Assembly (NCBI GenBank): GCA_020048935.1
Contig: JAIFLS010000109.1
Location: 1-8,249, forward strand
Reading direction: 5' to 3'
DNA: 8,249 nucleotides
Source: a bacterium
GTDB taxonomy: Bacteria > Verrucomicrobiota > Kiritimatiellia > UBA8416
The stretch's first letter is position 1. The number at the start of each line of letters is the position of its first letter. Of the stretch, positions 1 through 6,316 are shown one piece after another. The notes under the pieces were generated by a model, which was not told where the DNA came from, searched no databases, and worked only from the letters and a program-made list of their open reading frames with translations. Made by a program: the position numbers and the translations under genes.

Positions 1-1469
1 CGGCGCCACCCCGGGGTGGTCTCGAAGAACTGGAACCATGACGGCAGGGAGTTGAACGGCACAACGGCCAGGCGGATACCGAACTCGCGGATGGTGGCGG
101 CAAGCCGGTCCGGGGAGCCAAGCCCCGACCAGCGCTGGAAGAACGCCGGTCCGGCGAGTTCCGCGCGACCGTCGATGAAGACCTTGCGCCCGGATGCGAA
201 TCCAAGATAGCCGCCGTCACCGAATGAATTCAGCATGTTGACGGGGGGGATGGGTGCGTTGCGAAGGAAGGCGGCGGCACGAACCGGCAGAAGGTCCGGG
301 TTGAAACGGTGTCCGGGGCGTTGCGGCAGGCGCTGTAGTGCATAGGCGTAACCGTTCATGGCATGGATCGCGGCGATGGCACAGGCCGTGATGCAGCCCG
401 TGAGCACGGCGGGCCGCAGCAGGCGGGCCGCGGCTGGCGGAATCCGGCAGGTCGCCAGTGCCGCCGCCTGGCGCAGGCCGATGACGACGACAGGGTAGGT
501 CGCGACGACGAAGTAGCCGAAGTTCTTCTGGGCACTCCAGAAAAGGTAGGCGAAAAGAACGAAGATGATGCGCTCGGGCAGATTCACGCGTCGCCAGGCG
601 AACGCGAAGGCCGCGAGCGCCAGCACGCCGTAGGCCTGCATGAAAAGAAGCGGCTGGTATAGCACCAAGGCACGGTTGGCCGTATAGGCCGTCAGATCGA
701 GCGGAGAGTCGAATTCGTTGATTCCGGCGGCGGACTTGAACACGCTGGCGTCCTGGATCATGATGAACTGCGTGAAGGGAAACAGGAACCCGCCGAGGCC
801 GTAGGGCGTAAGGAGGCAGGCGGCCGTCGAGACCGCGCCTGCGACGAGGAGGGGAGCCGCCGCACGAATCCCTCTTGGAAGTTCGGCGGCAGCGTAGCAG
901 CCGATCCCGACAAGGCCGAGAATGAAAAGGGAATGCGTGTTGGCCCAGATCGCCATAATGGGAGGAAGAAACCAGAGGACTCGCGGGTTGCCCCGGTCCC
1001 GGCGGTACGTTTCCAGGCCGAGCAGGATCGCGTTCAGGCCGATCCATGAAGCCAGGTGCGGTCGGATTTCCCACGAGGGGCCGAGGGCGAAGAGCAGGAG
1101 AGGAACGGCCCAGGCCAGTGTCACGGCGCGCTCCCGTCTCCAGCTTCGCCAGACCAGGAGGGTGAACGTGAACAGCATCAACCCGGCGGTGCCGGCGGCC
1201 AGACCGGCGGTGCCGGCGATTCGGTAGACGCATGCGACCCCCAACTGGAAAAACCATTGAAGATCAATATGGGGTCTGCCGGTCAGTGTGTACGTAAGAG
1301 GGTCGGTGCGGGGGACCTGCCCGTGATCGGCGATCCATTGCCCGAGCGAAAGGTGAAACCCGATGTCCGGGCTGTAGATCTCGCAGAAACTGAAAATCAA
1401 GGCCAGCGCACAGATGGCGGCAAGCCCGACGACAACCGGATGGAACCAAGACTGGGCGTGCTTTTGCAT
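1..1469 (-). CDS. Polytopic integral membrane protein, GT-C-like, 3' end outside window
   Basis: An open frame runs without a stop from the ATG at 1469 to the left edge, giving 489 visible residues; the C-terminus is missing. It has many hydrophobic segments, the first at about residues 11-29. The first outside loop carries PDIGFHL (34-40), then VPRTDP (52-57) and W72. This resembles the 'DxDxWWHL...G.vP..D.fsyt' loop of a widespread family of bacterial membrane proteins with glycosyltransferase-C-like topology. Near the visible end, NSFGDGGYL (414-422) and KVFIDGRAEL (429-438) are also typical of that family, whose biochemical function is generally unknown. Residues W and D of the usual DxDxWWHL are replaced (IGF), so activity should not be assumed. 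There is no good Shine-Dalgarno before 1469. An in-frame ATG at 1559 would add 30 residues, but the hydrophobic N-terminus fits 1469 better. Coding sense and frame are well supported; function is not. Confidence 0.85.
   Translation of the reverse strand, partial: MQKHAQSWFHPVVVGLAAICALALIFSFCEIYSPDIGFHLSLGQWIADHGQVPRTDPLTYTLTGRPHIDLQWFFQLGVACVYRIAGTAGLAAGTAGLMLFTFTLLVWRSWRRERAVTLAWAVPLLLFALGPSWEIRPHLASWIGLNAILLGLETYRRDRGNPRVLWFLPPIMAIWANTHSLFILGLVGIGCYAAAELPRGIRAAAPLLVAGAVSTAACLLTPYGLGGFLFPFTQFIMIQDASVFKSAAGINEFDSPLDLTAYTANRALVLYQPLLFMQAYGVLALAAFAFAWRRVNLPERIIFVLFAYLFWSAQKNFGYFVVATYPVVVIGLRQAAALATCRIPPAAARLLRPAVLTGCITACAIAAIHAMNGYAYALQRLPQRPGHRFNPDLLPVRAAAFLRNAPIPPVNMLNSFGDGGYLGFASGRKVFIDGRAELAGPAFFQRWSGLGSPDRLAATIREFGIRLAVVPFNSLPSWFQFFETTPGWR
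1183..1218. repeat. 15-bp direct repeat with 21-bp period in the membrane protein gene
   Basis: The 15-mer CCGGCGGTGCCGGCG occurs at 1183-1197 and 1204-1218. On the minus strand it yields AGTAGLA followed by AGTAGL in a small-residue membrane segment. The frame is kept. Confidence 0.8.
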
Positions 1470-1645
1470 GAGGTCGAAGCTAACGAAGAAGGGGGCAACC
1501 GTCAAGCGGACTGGACAATAATCAGGGTATTCACAGAGATCTAACACAAGCCAAATCATTGCCGAATCATGCCGGGTGGATGATATTGAGTCTCGGCAGG
1601 ATTGGCTTGCCGACCCGGGAATGCCTATTTGGAAGAGGTTCGGTC
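1470..1645. promoter_or_regulatory. Divergent intergenic region with TGCCGA/TCGGCA repeats
   Basis: This 176-bp stretch separates the minus-strand membrane protein from the plus-strand ankyrin lipoprotein, so promoters for both should lie here. No convincing -35/-10 pair could be picked by eye. Visible structure is an inverted repeat, TCGGCA (1593-1598) and TGCCGA (1608-1613) with a 9-nt spacer, plus two near-repeats of the same half-site, TCATTGCCG from 1557 and TCATGCCG from 1568. They could form an operator or a 5'-UTR hairpin for the lipoprotein gene. The regulatory role is inferred from position and symmetry only. Confidence 0.35.
1631..1638 (+). promoter_or_regulatory. Ribosome-binding site for the ankyrin lipoprotein
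   Basis: GGAAGAGG lies 7 nt before the ATG at 1646. It decides the start: the longer in-frame ATG at 1559 has no such site and would bury the lipoprotein signal 29 residues inside the protein. Confidence 0.75.
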
Positions 1646-2746
1646 ATGTGCAAGAATGCGATATTGGTGATGATGGTGGCGGTTCCGCTGGTGATGACGG
1701 GATGCAGTGCGACGTCAGGCCGGTATATCCGCCCGATGTTGCAAGCCTCGTCTCAAGGGGACACGGCTGAATTGGCTGATCTGGTCGGTCGCGGCGCTGA
1801 TGTGAATGCGTTGTCCAAGCGGGGGTGGGCACCCTTGCACATGGCCGCTGGCAGCGGGGCCCTGAATACCGTCGAGTGGCTGGTCGGGAAGGGCGCCTTG
1901 GTGGATCTGCCCAATATGCAGGGACAGACGGCCTTGTGCATCGCGGCCGGGCTAGGGTATTCCCGTGTGGTCCGTTTCCTGGTCGGCGCGGGTGCCGATG
2001 TCCATGCCGGGTTCCCGCTCTACCTGGCGAGCAAGCAGGGCTATCTCGAGACGGTCCAGATCCTGCTTGATGCCGGTTGCGACCCAAACCGGAGTTCCAT
2101 CGTCTCGACACTGACGCCTGCGCATGTAGCGGCGGCACTGGGGCATGCGGATGTGCTGGCTGCACTGGTGCGTGCCGGTGCGGATCCGTCCATCAAGGGA
2201 TCGGTGGATGGCCTCGAGGTGACTTCGGAGGATATCGCGAATGCGAATCCCGTGCATCGCGAGGCGCTGCTGGAAGCGCTTCGCAACCCGCAGTCGCCGC
2301 AGTTCAGCATGGCGTCAGGTCAGGCAGCTCCGGATCCGGAGCTGCCGTCAACACCAACGGAAACGGGGGCAGCACTGGCGGCCTCGTCGCGCACTGCGGA
2401 GGATCAAGGGGCGCGTGGTAAAGGCGCCATCGAGGATGATGAGTTGGTACGGATCGACGTGGACCGTGTCCGGCGGATCGCCGCGCGAGTGATCGCTAAA
2501 GAGCGCCCGGAACTTAACCTTGCCGACTATGACCCCAGTTATGTGCTATGCCTGACGCATCCGGATGTGCACCCGTTTGTTTCCATCGTGGTCGAGTGGC
2601 TGGGCCGCAAACCGCTGGAAGTCCTGAAGGGCAAGGACGAGAGGTCTGATCGGATACGGGTCGGCAAGTTGTCGGTCAAGCTTTCCCGGACCGGGGATCT
2701 GGTCGAGATCAAGCTGTCGGACGCCTGGCTCTACCGGAACCTTTAG
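1646..2746 (+). CDS. Ankyrin-repeat lipoprotein with unrecognised C-terminal domain
   Basis: This encodes a 366-residue protein. Residues 1-20 are a lipoprotein signal: a Lys near the N-terminus, a hydrophobic core, and lipobox-like MTGC with Cys20 as the lipidation site, so the mature protein should be membrane-anchored on the periplasmic side. About five ankyrin repeats follow (roughly 27-54, 60-88, 93-120, 121-148, 156-183), with signatures such as APLHMAA, GQTALCIAA and GADVN. Ankyrin repeats bind protein partners; which partner is not visible. Residues about 212-265 are a Pro/Ala/Ser/Thr-rich linker. Residues about 266-366 form a charged, probably alpha/beta domain that I do not recognise; it contains DVDRVRRIAARVIAKE and VSIVVEWLG. 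The gene stands alone on the plus strand, divergent from the membrane protein and convergent with the barrel gene. The start is set by the lipobox and ribosome-binding site. Confidence 0.88.
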   Translation: MCKNAILVMMVAVPLVMTGCSATSGRYIRPMLQASSQGDTAELADLVGRGADVNALSKRGWAPLHMAAGSGALNTVEWLVGKGALVDLPNMQGQTALCIAAGLGYSRVVRFLVGAGADVHAGFPLYLASKQGYLETVQILLDAGCDPNRSSIVSTLTPAHVAAALGHADVLAALVRAGADPSIKGSVDGLEVTSEDIANANPVHREALLEALRNPQSPQFSMASGQAAPDPELPSTPTETGAALAASSRTAEDQGARGKGAIEDDELVRIDVDRVRRIAARVIAKERPELNLADYDPSYVLCLTHPDVHPFVSIVVEWLGRKPLEVLKGKDERSDRIRVGKLSVKLSRTGDLVEIKLSDAWLYRNL

Positions 2747-2954
2747 CTGGCGGCATAGGCAAACGTCGGACCGCTATCGTGTGAGTTGAACCTCATGCGT
2801 GGCTGGCGCGGCGCATGCCCTTCGCAGGCGCCGTGACAGACGCGCTTGTAGGTTCCAGCGAATGGTTCTCTGGCGGCGACGCTTTGCCTTGTCAAACAAA
2901 CCGTCGCCAGTACCAAAACCAAATCAATCCCCCCCGATGACCGCGTGCAATCCT

Positions 2955-3014
2955 TAACGCGAAGCGCGCCCGCGCTGTAAGCATCAACTGCGTTATTCGT
3001 CGGCGCGGGCGCAC
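2955..3014. repeat. Overlapping inverted repeats able to form alternative folds
   Basis: TAACGC (2955-2960) can pair with GCGTTA (2990-2995). Inside it, AGCGCG (2963-2968) can pair with CGCGCT (2971-2976). The same inner block, 2963-2977, can instead pair with 3001-3014, where the core GCGCCCGCGC finds GCGCGGGCGC. The two folds are mutually exclusive or pseudoknot-like. High GC content makes chance pairing more likely, so the function is open. Confidence 0.45.
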
Positions 3015-3065
3015 TACGCCTAAACTTATATGCATGCGGCCCGTGGCAATCCATTTCTGCTGTCA

Positions 3066-3158
3066 GACCGTTGCAAGTCCAAGCACCGTCCAGGGTCCAG
3101 GGAACCGAAGCGAGACCGTCATGAAGACGGCCTAGCCTGAGGTTCCGCTCCAACGGTC
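3066..3158. terminator. Nested imperfect hairpin, possible bidirectional terminator
   Basis: The outer arms GACCGTTG (3066-3073) and CAACGGTC (3151-3158) are perfect complements. Nested within are GGAACC (3101-3106) with GGTTCC (3141-3146), and CCGTC (3116-3120) with GACGG (3126-3130) closing a 5-nt loop. CAGGG (3091-3095) could alternatively pair with CCCTG (3158-3162). The structure sits 11 nt past the barrel stop codon and between convergent genes, as expected of a terminator. There is no T-tract on either strand, so it is not a classical intrinsic terminator. It could also be a structured RNA or an mRNA 3'-end stabiliser. Confidence 0.35.
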
Positions 3159-3169
3159 CCTGCCAGACG

Positions 3170-4069
3170 CTAGAACAGCCAATCGAGGCCGATGTACCAG
3201 AAATGAGCGTTCTCGATGAAGAGCGCGTCATTGTTGTCCGGGAAGACCATCATGCCTTCGTCCTCGGTAACATCGAACGAGTACAGATACTCGCGCGAGT
3301 AGCTGACTGAGGCCAGCAGGTTCTCGGCCATCCGGAATGCGGCGGTGAGATCGAACTGCACGCCATAGGCGAGCGAGCGTTCGTCGCCGTAGCTCTCGTT
3401 GATGCTGCCGTCGTAGGCATTGTCATATCCATCCTCGCGTGCAATACCGGACACCTCGCCGATCAGCAGGTTGCTGCGCAGGCTGAATAGGAACAGGTCG
3501 TTGCGGAAGGGCCGCAGATCGCCGAACACGCCCGGTGCCAGCATCCACCAGTCCGTGGCCCCGACCGTCTGCAGGTGGTCCTCGCCTTCCAGGATCTCGA
3601 TTTTCTGGCGCACGCCGATATGCTTGACCCCGATGCTTGAGCCCCATACACCGCGCTCGGTCTTGGTCCGGCCTTCATGCCAGTAGAGTTCGACGTCGTT
3701 GCGGTCGGCCCGGATGCTGTGGAACTGGTTGGGTCCTGCTTCAAGGTCGTATTCCAGGTCGGACTTGCTGACATTCAGGTTGATCTGCGCAATGCCGCGG
3801 CTTATCGAGATGTTAACGCCCCAGCCACGGCCCTCTGAATCGCCGTCTTCCCAAGTCTGGTCGGGCGAATGCACGTCATCCGCCCGGTTCTGCAGGGCGC
3901 TCCGGTCCTGTAGGTAAATGCGATGGGATATCCCCGCGTCAACCTGCCACCGGTCCTCCTCGGGAACGAAATTGACATCCTCGTACTCATTGATTTTGTC
4001 CGATTGCCCGAGGCAGGCGCCTTGGATACCTACCACACCAGCGACGATCATTACGAACCGGTTCTTCAT
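3170..4069 (-). CDS. Probable outer-membrane beta-barrel protein
   Basis: This encodes a 299-residue protein of unknown family. Residues 1-22 look like a signal peptide (MKNRF, then a hydrophobic core, with cleavage near CLG-Q). The rest alternates polar and hydrophobic residues in short stretches, rich in Gly, Tyr, Trp, Asp and Asn, for example GWGVNISISRG, WGSSIGVKHIGV and LAYGVQFDLTAAF. It ends in WYIGLDWLF, with the C-terminal Phe and alternating aromatics of the barrel-assembly signal. A barrel of roughly 10-14 strands would fit the length. It is far too short for a TonB-dependent receptor (usually 600 or more residues) and shows no plug domain. The ATG at 4069 is preceded by AGGA at 4075-4078, 5 nt away. 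It lies 189 bp downstream of the TonB-operon TPR gene on the same strand, so it could be a functional companion or an independent gene. Confidence 0.8.
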   Translation of the reverse strand: MKNRFVMIVAGVVGIQGACLGQSDKINEYEDVNFVPEEDRWQVDAGISHRIYLQDRSALQNRADDVHSPDQTWEDGDSEGRGWGVNISISRGIAQINLNVSKSDLEYDLEAGPNQFHSIRADRNDVELYWHEGRTKTERGVWGSSIGVKHIGVRQKIEILEGEDHLQTVGATDWWMLAPGVFGDLRPFRNDLFLFSLRSNLLIGEVSGIAREDGYDNAYDGSINESYGDERSLAYGVQFDLTAAFRMAENLLASVSYSREYLYSFDVTEDEGMMVFPDNNDALFIENAHFWYIGLDWLF

Positions 4070-4258
4070 GTTGTTCCTATGCTCCTGATTACGATTGACA
4101 CTTCTTGACTCTGTTCCCTACGACATCCCGATTGCCGGAAGCTATGCGTGTGACCACGCGATGTTCAAACCACCGTCAAACTTTCCTCAAAGCCTGAAAC
4201 ATCCGCGTGTGGATAATGTTGGAGAATTGTATGGATTTGGTTAATTCGCAAAGGGCGC
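4070..4258 (-). promoter_or_regulatory. Leader between the TPR gene and the barrel gene
   Basis: This 189-bp stretch is more AT-rich than the flanking genes and probably holds the barrel gene promoter. No good -35/-10 pair was found by eye. A small hairpin, GCGTG (4146-4150) and CACGC (4155-4159) with a 4-nt loop, has no following T-run, so it is not a convincing terminator for the TonB operon. Read-through into the barrel gene is therefore possible. Confidence 0.35.
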
Positions 4259-5620
4259 TCAGCGATGGCTGCGGGCGATCTTCTCCACCTGGTCCAGATA
4301 CTCGCCGACACTATCACTGGGGGCGACGCTTTGTGCCCGCTTCAGCAGGGGTATGGCTTCCGCGAATTGCGAGTTCTTGACCAGTGCCTGGGCATGGCGA
4401 AGGCACGCGCGGGCTTCAAACGATTCCAGCGTGGCGGCCTGCTCGAAGGCGAAAATAGCCTTCTGGAGCTGACCGTTGCCGGCGTATTGCTGTCCCAGCA
4501 GGATCAAGGCGTCTCCATCAAGCGGATCGAGCTTGACGATTTCCTCCAGCATGGCGATCTGCTCGGCTGGGGCGGCCCCGCGGGCGGCGGCAAGCTTGGC
4601 CTCGAGTTTCAGGATACGGGTCAGCTGCTCGGGCGGCAGCTTGCCGGCAAAATGCTCGCGTATGGCCGTGATCACATTGGCGGATTCGGCATGGGCGGAG
4701 CGCGCGGCAAGCACCTCGGCATTGCGGATGAAGTGGTCGGCGGCCTCGCCCTTGTACAGCCGCATGGCCCGAAGGTAGGCGTCCGTGGCCAGTTCCATGA
4801 GCCCTTCGTTGACGTAGATATCCCCGAGCGTGTTGAGGCAATCGGTGTTGGCACCACCCTGAAGGGCGATGTATTCATAGTTCTCGGCCGCCTTGATGGC
4901 ACTTCCCATCCCGAGGTAGGCGTTGGCCTGGAGGATCCAGTATTCATGCGCGTCGGGTTTGCGGGCGATCATCTGATCGCACAGCGCGGCGGCGTCATGG
5001 AAACGGTTCAGCTTGAACAGGCAGCGGGCCATGCCGAGCTGCCAGTCGGTCGCGTCCGGCTGCAGCATCATCGCCTGCTGGTAGGCGTACAGGGCGGATG
5101 AGTACTGTTCGGTCATCAGGTAGGTGAAGCCGAGCAGCCCGTAGGTCAGCCCGTCATTGTCGCCGAGTTCGATCGCGCGGGTCAAGGGGGCGACGGCCTC
5201 GTCAAGCTTGTTGCTGCGCACAAGGACCATGCCGAGGTTCTTGTGTGCGCGCAGGAATGACGGGAATTTCGCGAGGGCTTTCCGGTACCACAGGATCGCC
5301 GCATCCGGCTCGTTCAACTGGAAATAAAAGCTGCCGAGCGTGTAGTCGAAGACCGCGCTGTGTGTCGGCATGATGACACTTTTCAGCATATTGACAGCCT
5401 TGGGCATCCCTTTCGGTTTCGAGAGAAGCGCCAGTACCTGGTCCATCAGTTCTTTTTCGGCGGCCGTGAAGGATGGTTCGATATCCGAGCGTACGCCGTA
5501 GGAGCCCATGAACTGCCTGCGGAATTGCGGGTCGTTCCACAGGGCGAGCTGCTCATCAGCGGCGGGGGCGCACGTCAGGCACAGCAGAAGGCTGGCGGTG
5601 GTGATCAGGGTGGTTTTCAT
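4259..5620 (-). CDS. Exported TPR protein of a TonB2-type operon
   Basis: This encodes a 453-residue protein. Residues 1-20 form a signal peptide (MKTT, hydrophobic core, APA before ADEQ), so it should be periplasmic or surface-facing. After a lead region containing FMGSYGVRSDIEP (37-49), tetratricopeptide repeats run from about residue 87 to the end. Clear units are VFDYTLGSFYFQLNEPDAAI, FLRAHKNLGMVLVRSNKLDE, LTYGLLGFTYLMTEQYSSAL and a last pair near 375-440. TPR arrays are protein-interaction scaffolds. In known TonB2-type clusters a TPR protein follows tonB, and the GSYG...EP lead plus RAHKNLG pattern is typical of it. The start is firm: AAGGAG at 5627-5632 lies 6 nt before the ATG and overlaps the tonB stop codon, giving a 10-nt gap. 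It probably stabilises or links the TonB complex to an outer-membrane partner, which is an inference. Confidence 0.9.
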   Translation of the reverse strand: MKTTLITTASLLLCLTCAPAADEQLALWNDPQFRRQFMGSYGVRSDIEPSFTAAEKELMDQVLALLSKPKGMPKAVNMLKSVIMPTHSAVFDYTLGSFYFQLNEPDAAILWYRKALAKFPSFLRAHKNLGMVLVRSNKLDEAVAPLTRAIELGDNDGLTYGLLGFTYLMTEQYSSALYAYQQAMMLQPDATDWQLGMARCLFKLNRFHDAAALCDQMIARKPDAHEYWILQANAYLGMGSAIKAAENYEYIALQGGANTDCLNTLGDIYVNEGLMELATDAYLRAMRLYKGEAADHFIRNAEVLAARSAHAESANVITAIREHFAGKLPPEQLTRILKLEAKLAAARGAAPAEQIAMLEEIVKLDPLDGDALILLGQQYAGNGQLQKAIFAFEQAATLESFEARACLRHAQALVKNSQFAEAIPLLKRAQSVAPSDSVGEYLDQVEKIARSHR

Positions 5621-5626
5621 CGGGGG

Positions 5627-5632
5627 CTCCTT
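5627..5632 (-). promoter_or_regulatory. Ribosome-binding site of the TPR gene, overlapping the tonB stop
   Basis: On the minus strand TAAGGAG merges the tonB stop codon with a Shine-Dalgarno 6 nt before the TPR start. This arrangement favours re-initiation by ribosomes finishing tonB. Confidence 0.75.
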
Positions 5633-6314
5633 ACTTCATGAACGATATTGGGACACGCATCTTGAAATTCACGGGGCTGCCGTTGCGCTTTCCGGGCTCG
5701 AACCGCCAGCGGCGGATGGCGGTCATGGCGGGGTTGGCAAACGCGGGATGCGATGCCTTCTCGACTTTCGGATTCTGCACATTCCCGTACTTGTCAACGA
5801 CGAAGATCAGGTACACGGTCCCCTGGATGTTCTTCTTCCGCAGCTCCGGGGGATACTCGGGGGCGGCCTGGTAGATCGGGCGGGGGGCCTGGTCCAGGTC
5901 GGCCATGGAGAAGATGGCGTCGCTCTCCTCGTTCATCTTCGATGCCATGGATTTGAGCGACTGCACATCGAATCCACCTCCACCTCCGGCACCGCCGATG
6001 CCCGGATTGAGTGCGAGTTCGAGCTGCGAGAGGTCCAGGGGCTGTGCCTCGGCGGCCATGTCGGGGGGGGGCTCTTCCTCTTTTTCCTCCTCCTCCTGCT
6101 TCTCTTCCGGTGGCGGCGGTGGAGGTGGTGGCAGGTTGGCGCTGTCGACCGTACGGATTTCCATGTCCTTCTTGTCCGGCTCGGAAACTTGCTGCAGGTA
6201 TGGAAGGAGCAGGAAGACCGCGATTGTCATCAGCACGGCGCCAGCGAGCGAGAGCAGGCCGCGGGCGAGGCTCAGCAGCGCGTATGCAATGCGGATGGTT
6301 CTGGAACGCGGCAT
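5631..6314 (-). CDS. tonB: TonB-family energy transducer (TonB2-like)
   Basis: This encodes a 227-residue protein that couples the inner-membrane proton motor to outer-membrane receptors. Residues about 12-40 form the N-terminal membrane anchor. A periplasmic linker follows, with eight prolines (62-69), a Glu/Lys stretch (70-81) and a second PPP (82-84). Then comes LDLSQLELALNPG (93-105) with a Gly run, a segment common in TonB2-type proteins. Residues about 145-227 are the TonB C-terminal domain, with APEYPPELRKKNIQG (151-165), VYLIFVVDKYGNV and the hallmark RRWRFEPGKRNGSPV (201-215). The protein is close to E. coli TonB in length (239), but its linker is acidic rather than a long Pro-Lys/Pro-Glu repeat. 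The start lies 2 nt after the exbD stop; GGAAGG at 6328-6333 is 13 nt away, a loose spacing. The coding sequence contains a run of nine C (nine G on the plus strand, 6063-6071), a potential frameshift hotspot. Confidence 0.95.
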   Translation of the reverse strand: MPRSRTIRIAYALLSLARGLLSLAGAVLMTIAVFLLLPYLQQVSEPDKKDMEIRTVDSANLPPPPPPPPEEKQEEEEKEEEPPPDMAAEAQPLDLSQLELALNPGIGGAGGGGGFDVQSLKSMASKMNEESDAIFSMADLDQAPRPIYQAAPEYPPELRKKNIQGTVYLIFVVDKYGNVQNPKVEKASHPAFANPAMTAIRRWRFEPGKRNGSPVNFKMRVPISFMK

Positions 6315-6316
6315 GA

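Larger units (their letters stand above)
2747..3169. other. 423-bp gap between convergent genes, structured, no convincing gene
   Basis: The ankyrin gene ends on the left and the barrel gene ends on the right, so both transcripts should terminate here. I see no ORF with protein-like composition or a ribosome-binding site. The stretch is rich in inverted repeats: GGCGACG (2875-2881) with CGTCGCC (2902-2908), the 2955-3014 cluster and the 3066-3158 cluster, both listed separately. A run of seven C lies at 2929-2935. No tRNA, rRNA, transposase remnant or CRISPR array is visible. Confidence 0.6.

Noticed and set aside
217..1257. Minus-strand 346-codon frame rich in Arg and Pro
   Set aside because: It lies inside the membrane-protein gene in another frame on the same strand. 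Its composition is that of a GC-rich shadow, whereas the frame open from 1469 gives clear membrane segments and family motifs.
1559..1645. Longer start for the ankyrin protein at 1559
   Set aside because: It has no ribosome-binding site and would place 29 residues before the lipoprotein signal; the ATG at 1646 has GGAAGAGG 7 nt upstream.
2950..3030. Integron attC site
   Set aside because: AAC/GTT-containing arms are present, but the flanking bases do not meet the RYYYAAC and GTTRRRY core consensus, and no cassette array or integrase is visible. Kept only as a structured repeat.
2743..3231. Minus-strand 162-codon frame covering the whole convergent gap
   Set aside because: No ribosome-binding site, no recognisable motif, odd mixed composition, and it overlaps the end of the barrel gene by 62 nt. 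Its open length is plausible by chance in GC-rich DNA. A very divergent gene cannot be fully excluded.
4146..4159. Intrinsic terminator after the TonB operon
   Set aside because: The stem is only 5 bp with no T-run after it on the minus strand.
4265..5101. Plus-strand 278-codon frame
   Set aside because: Antisense to the TPR gene, whose signal peptide, repeats and ribosome-binding site are clear.
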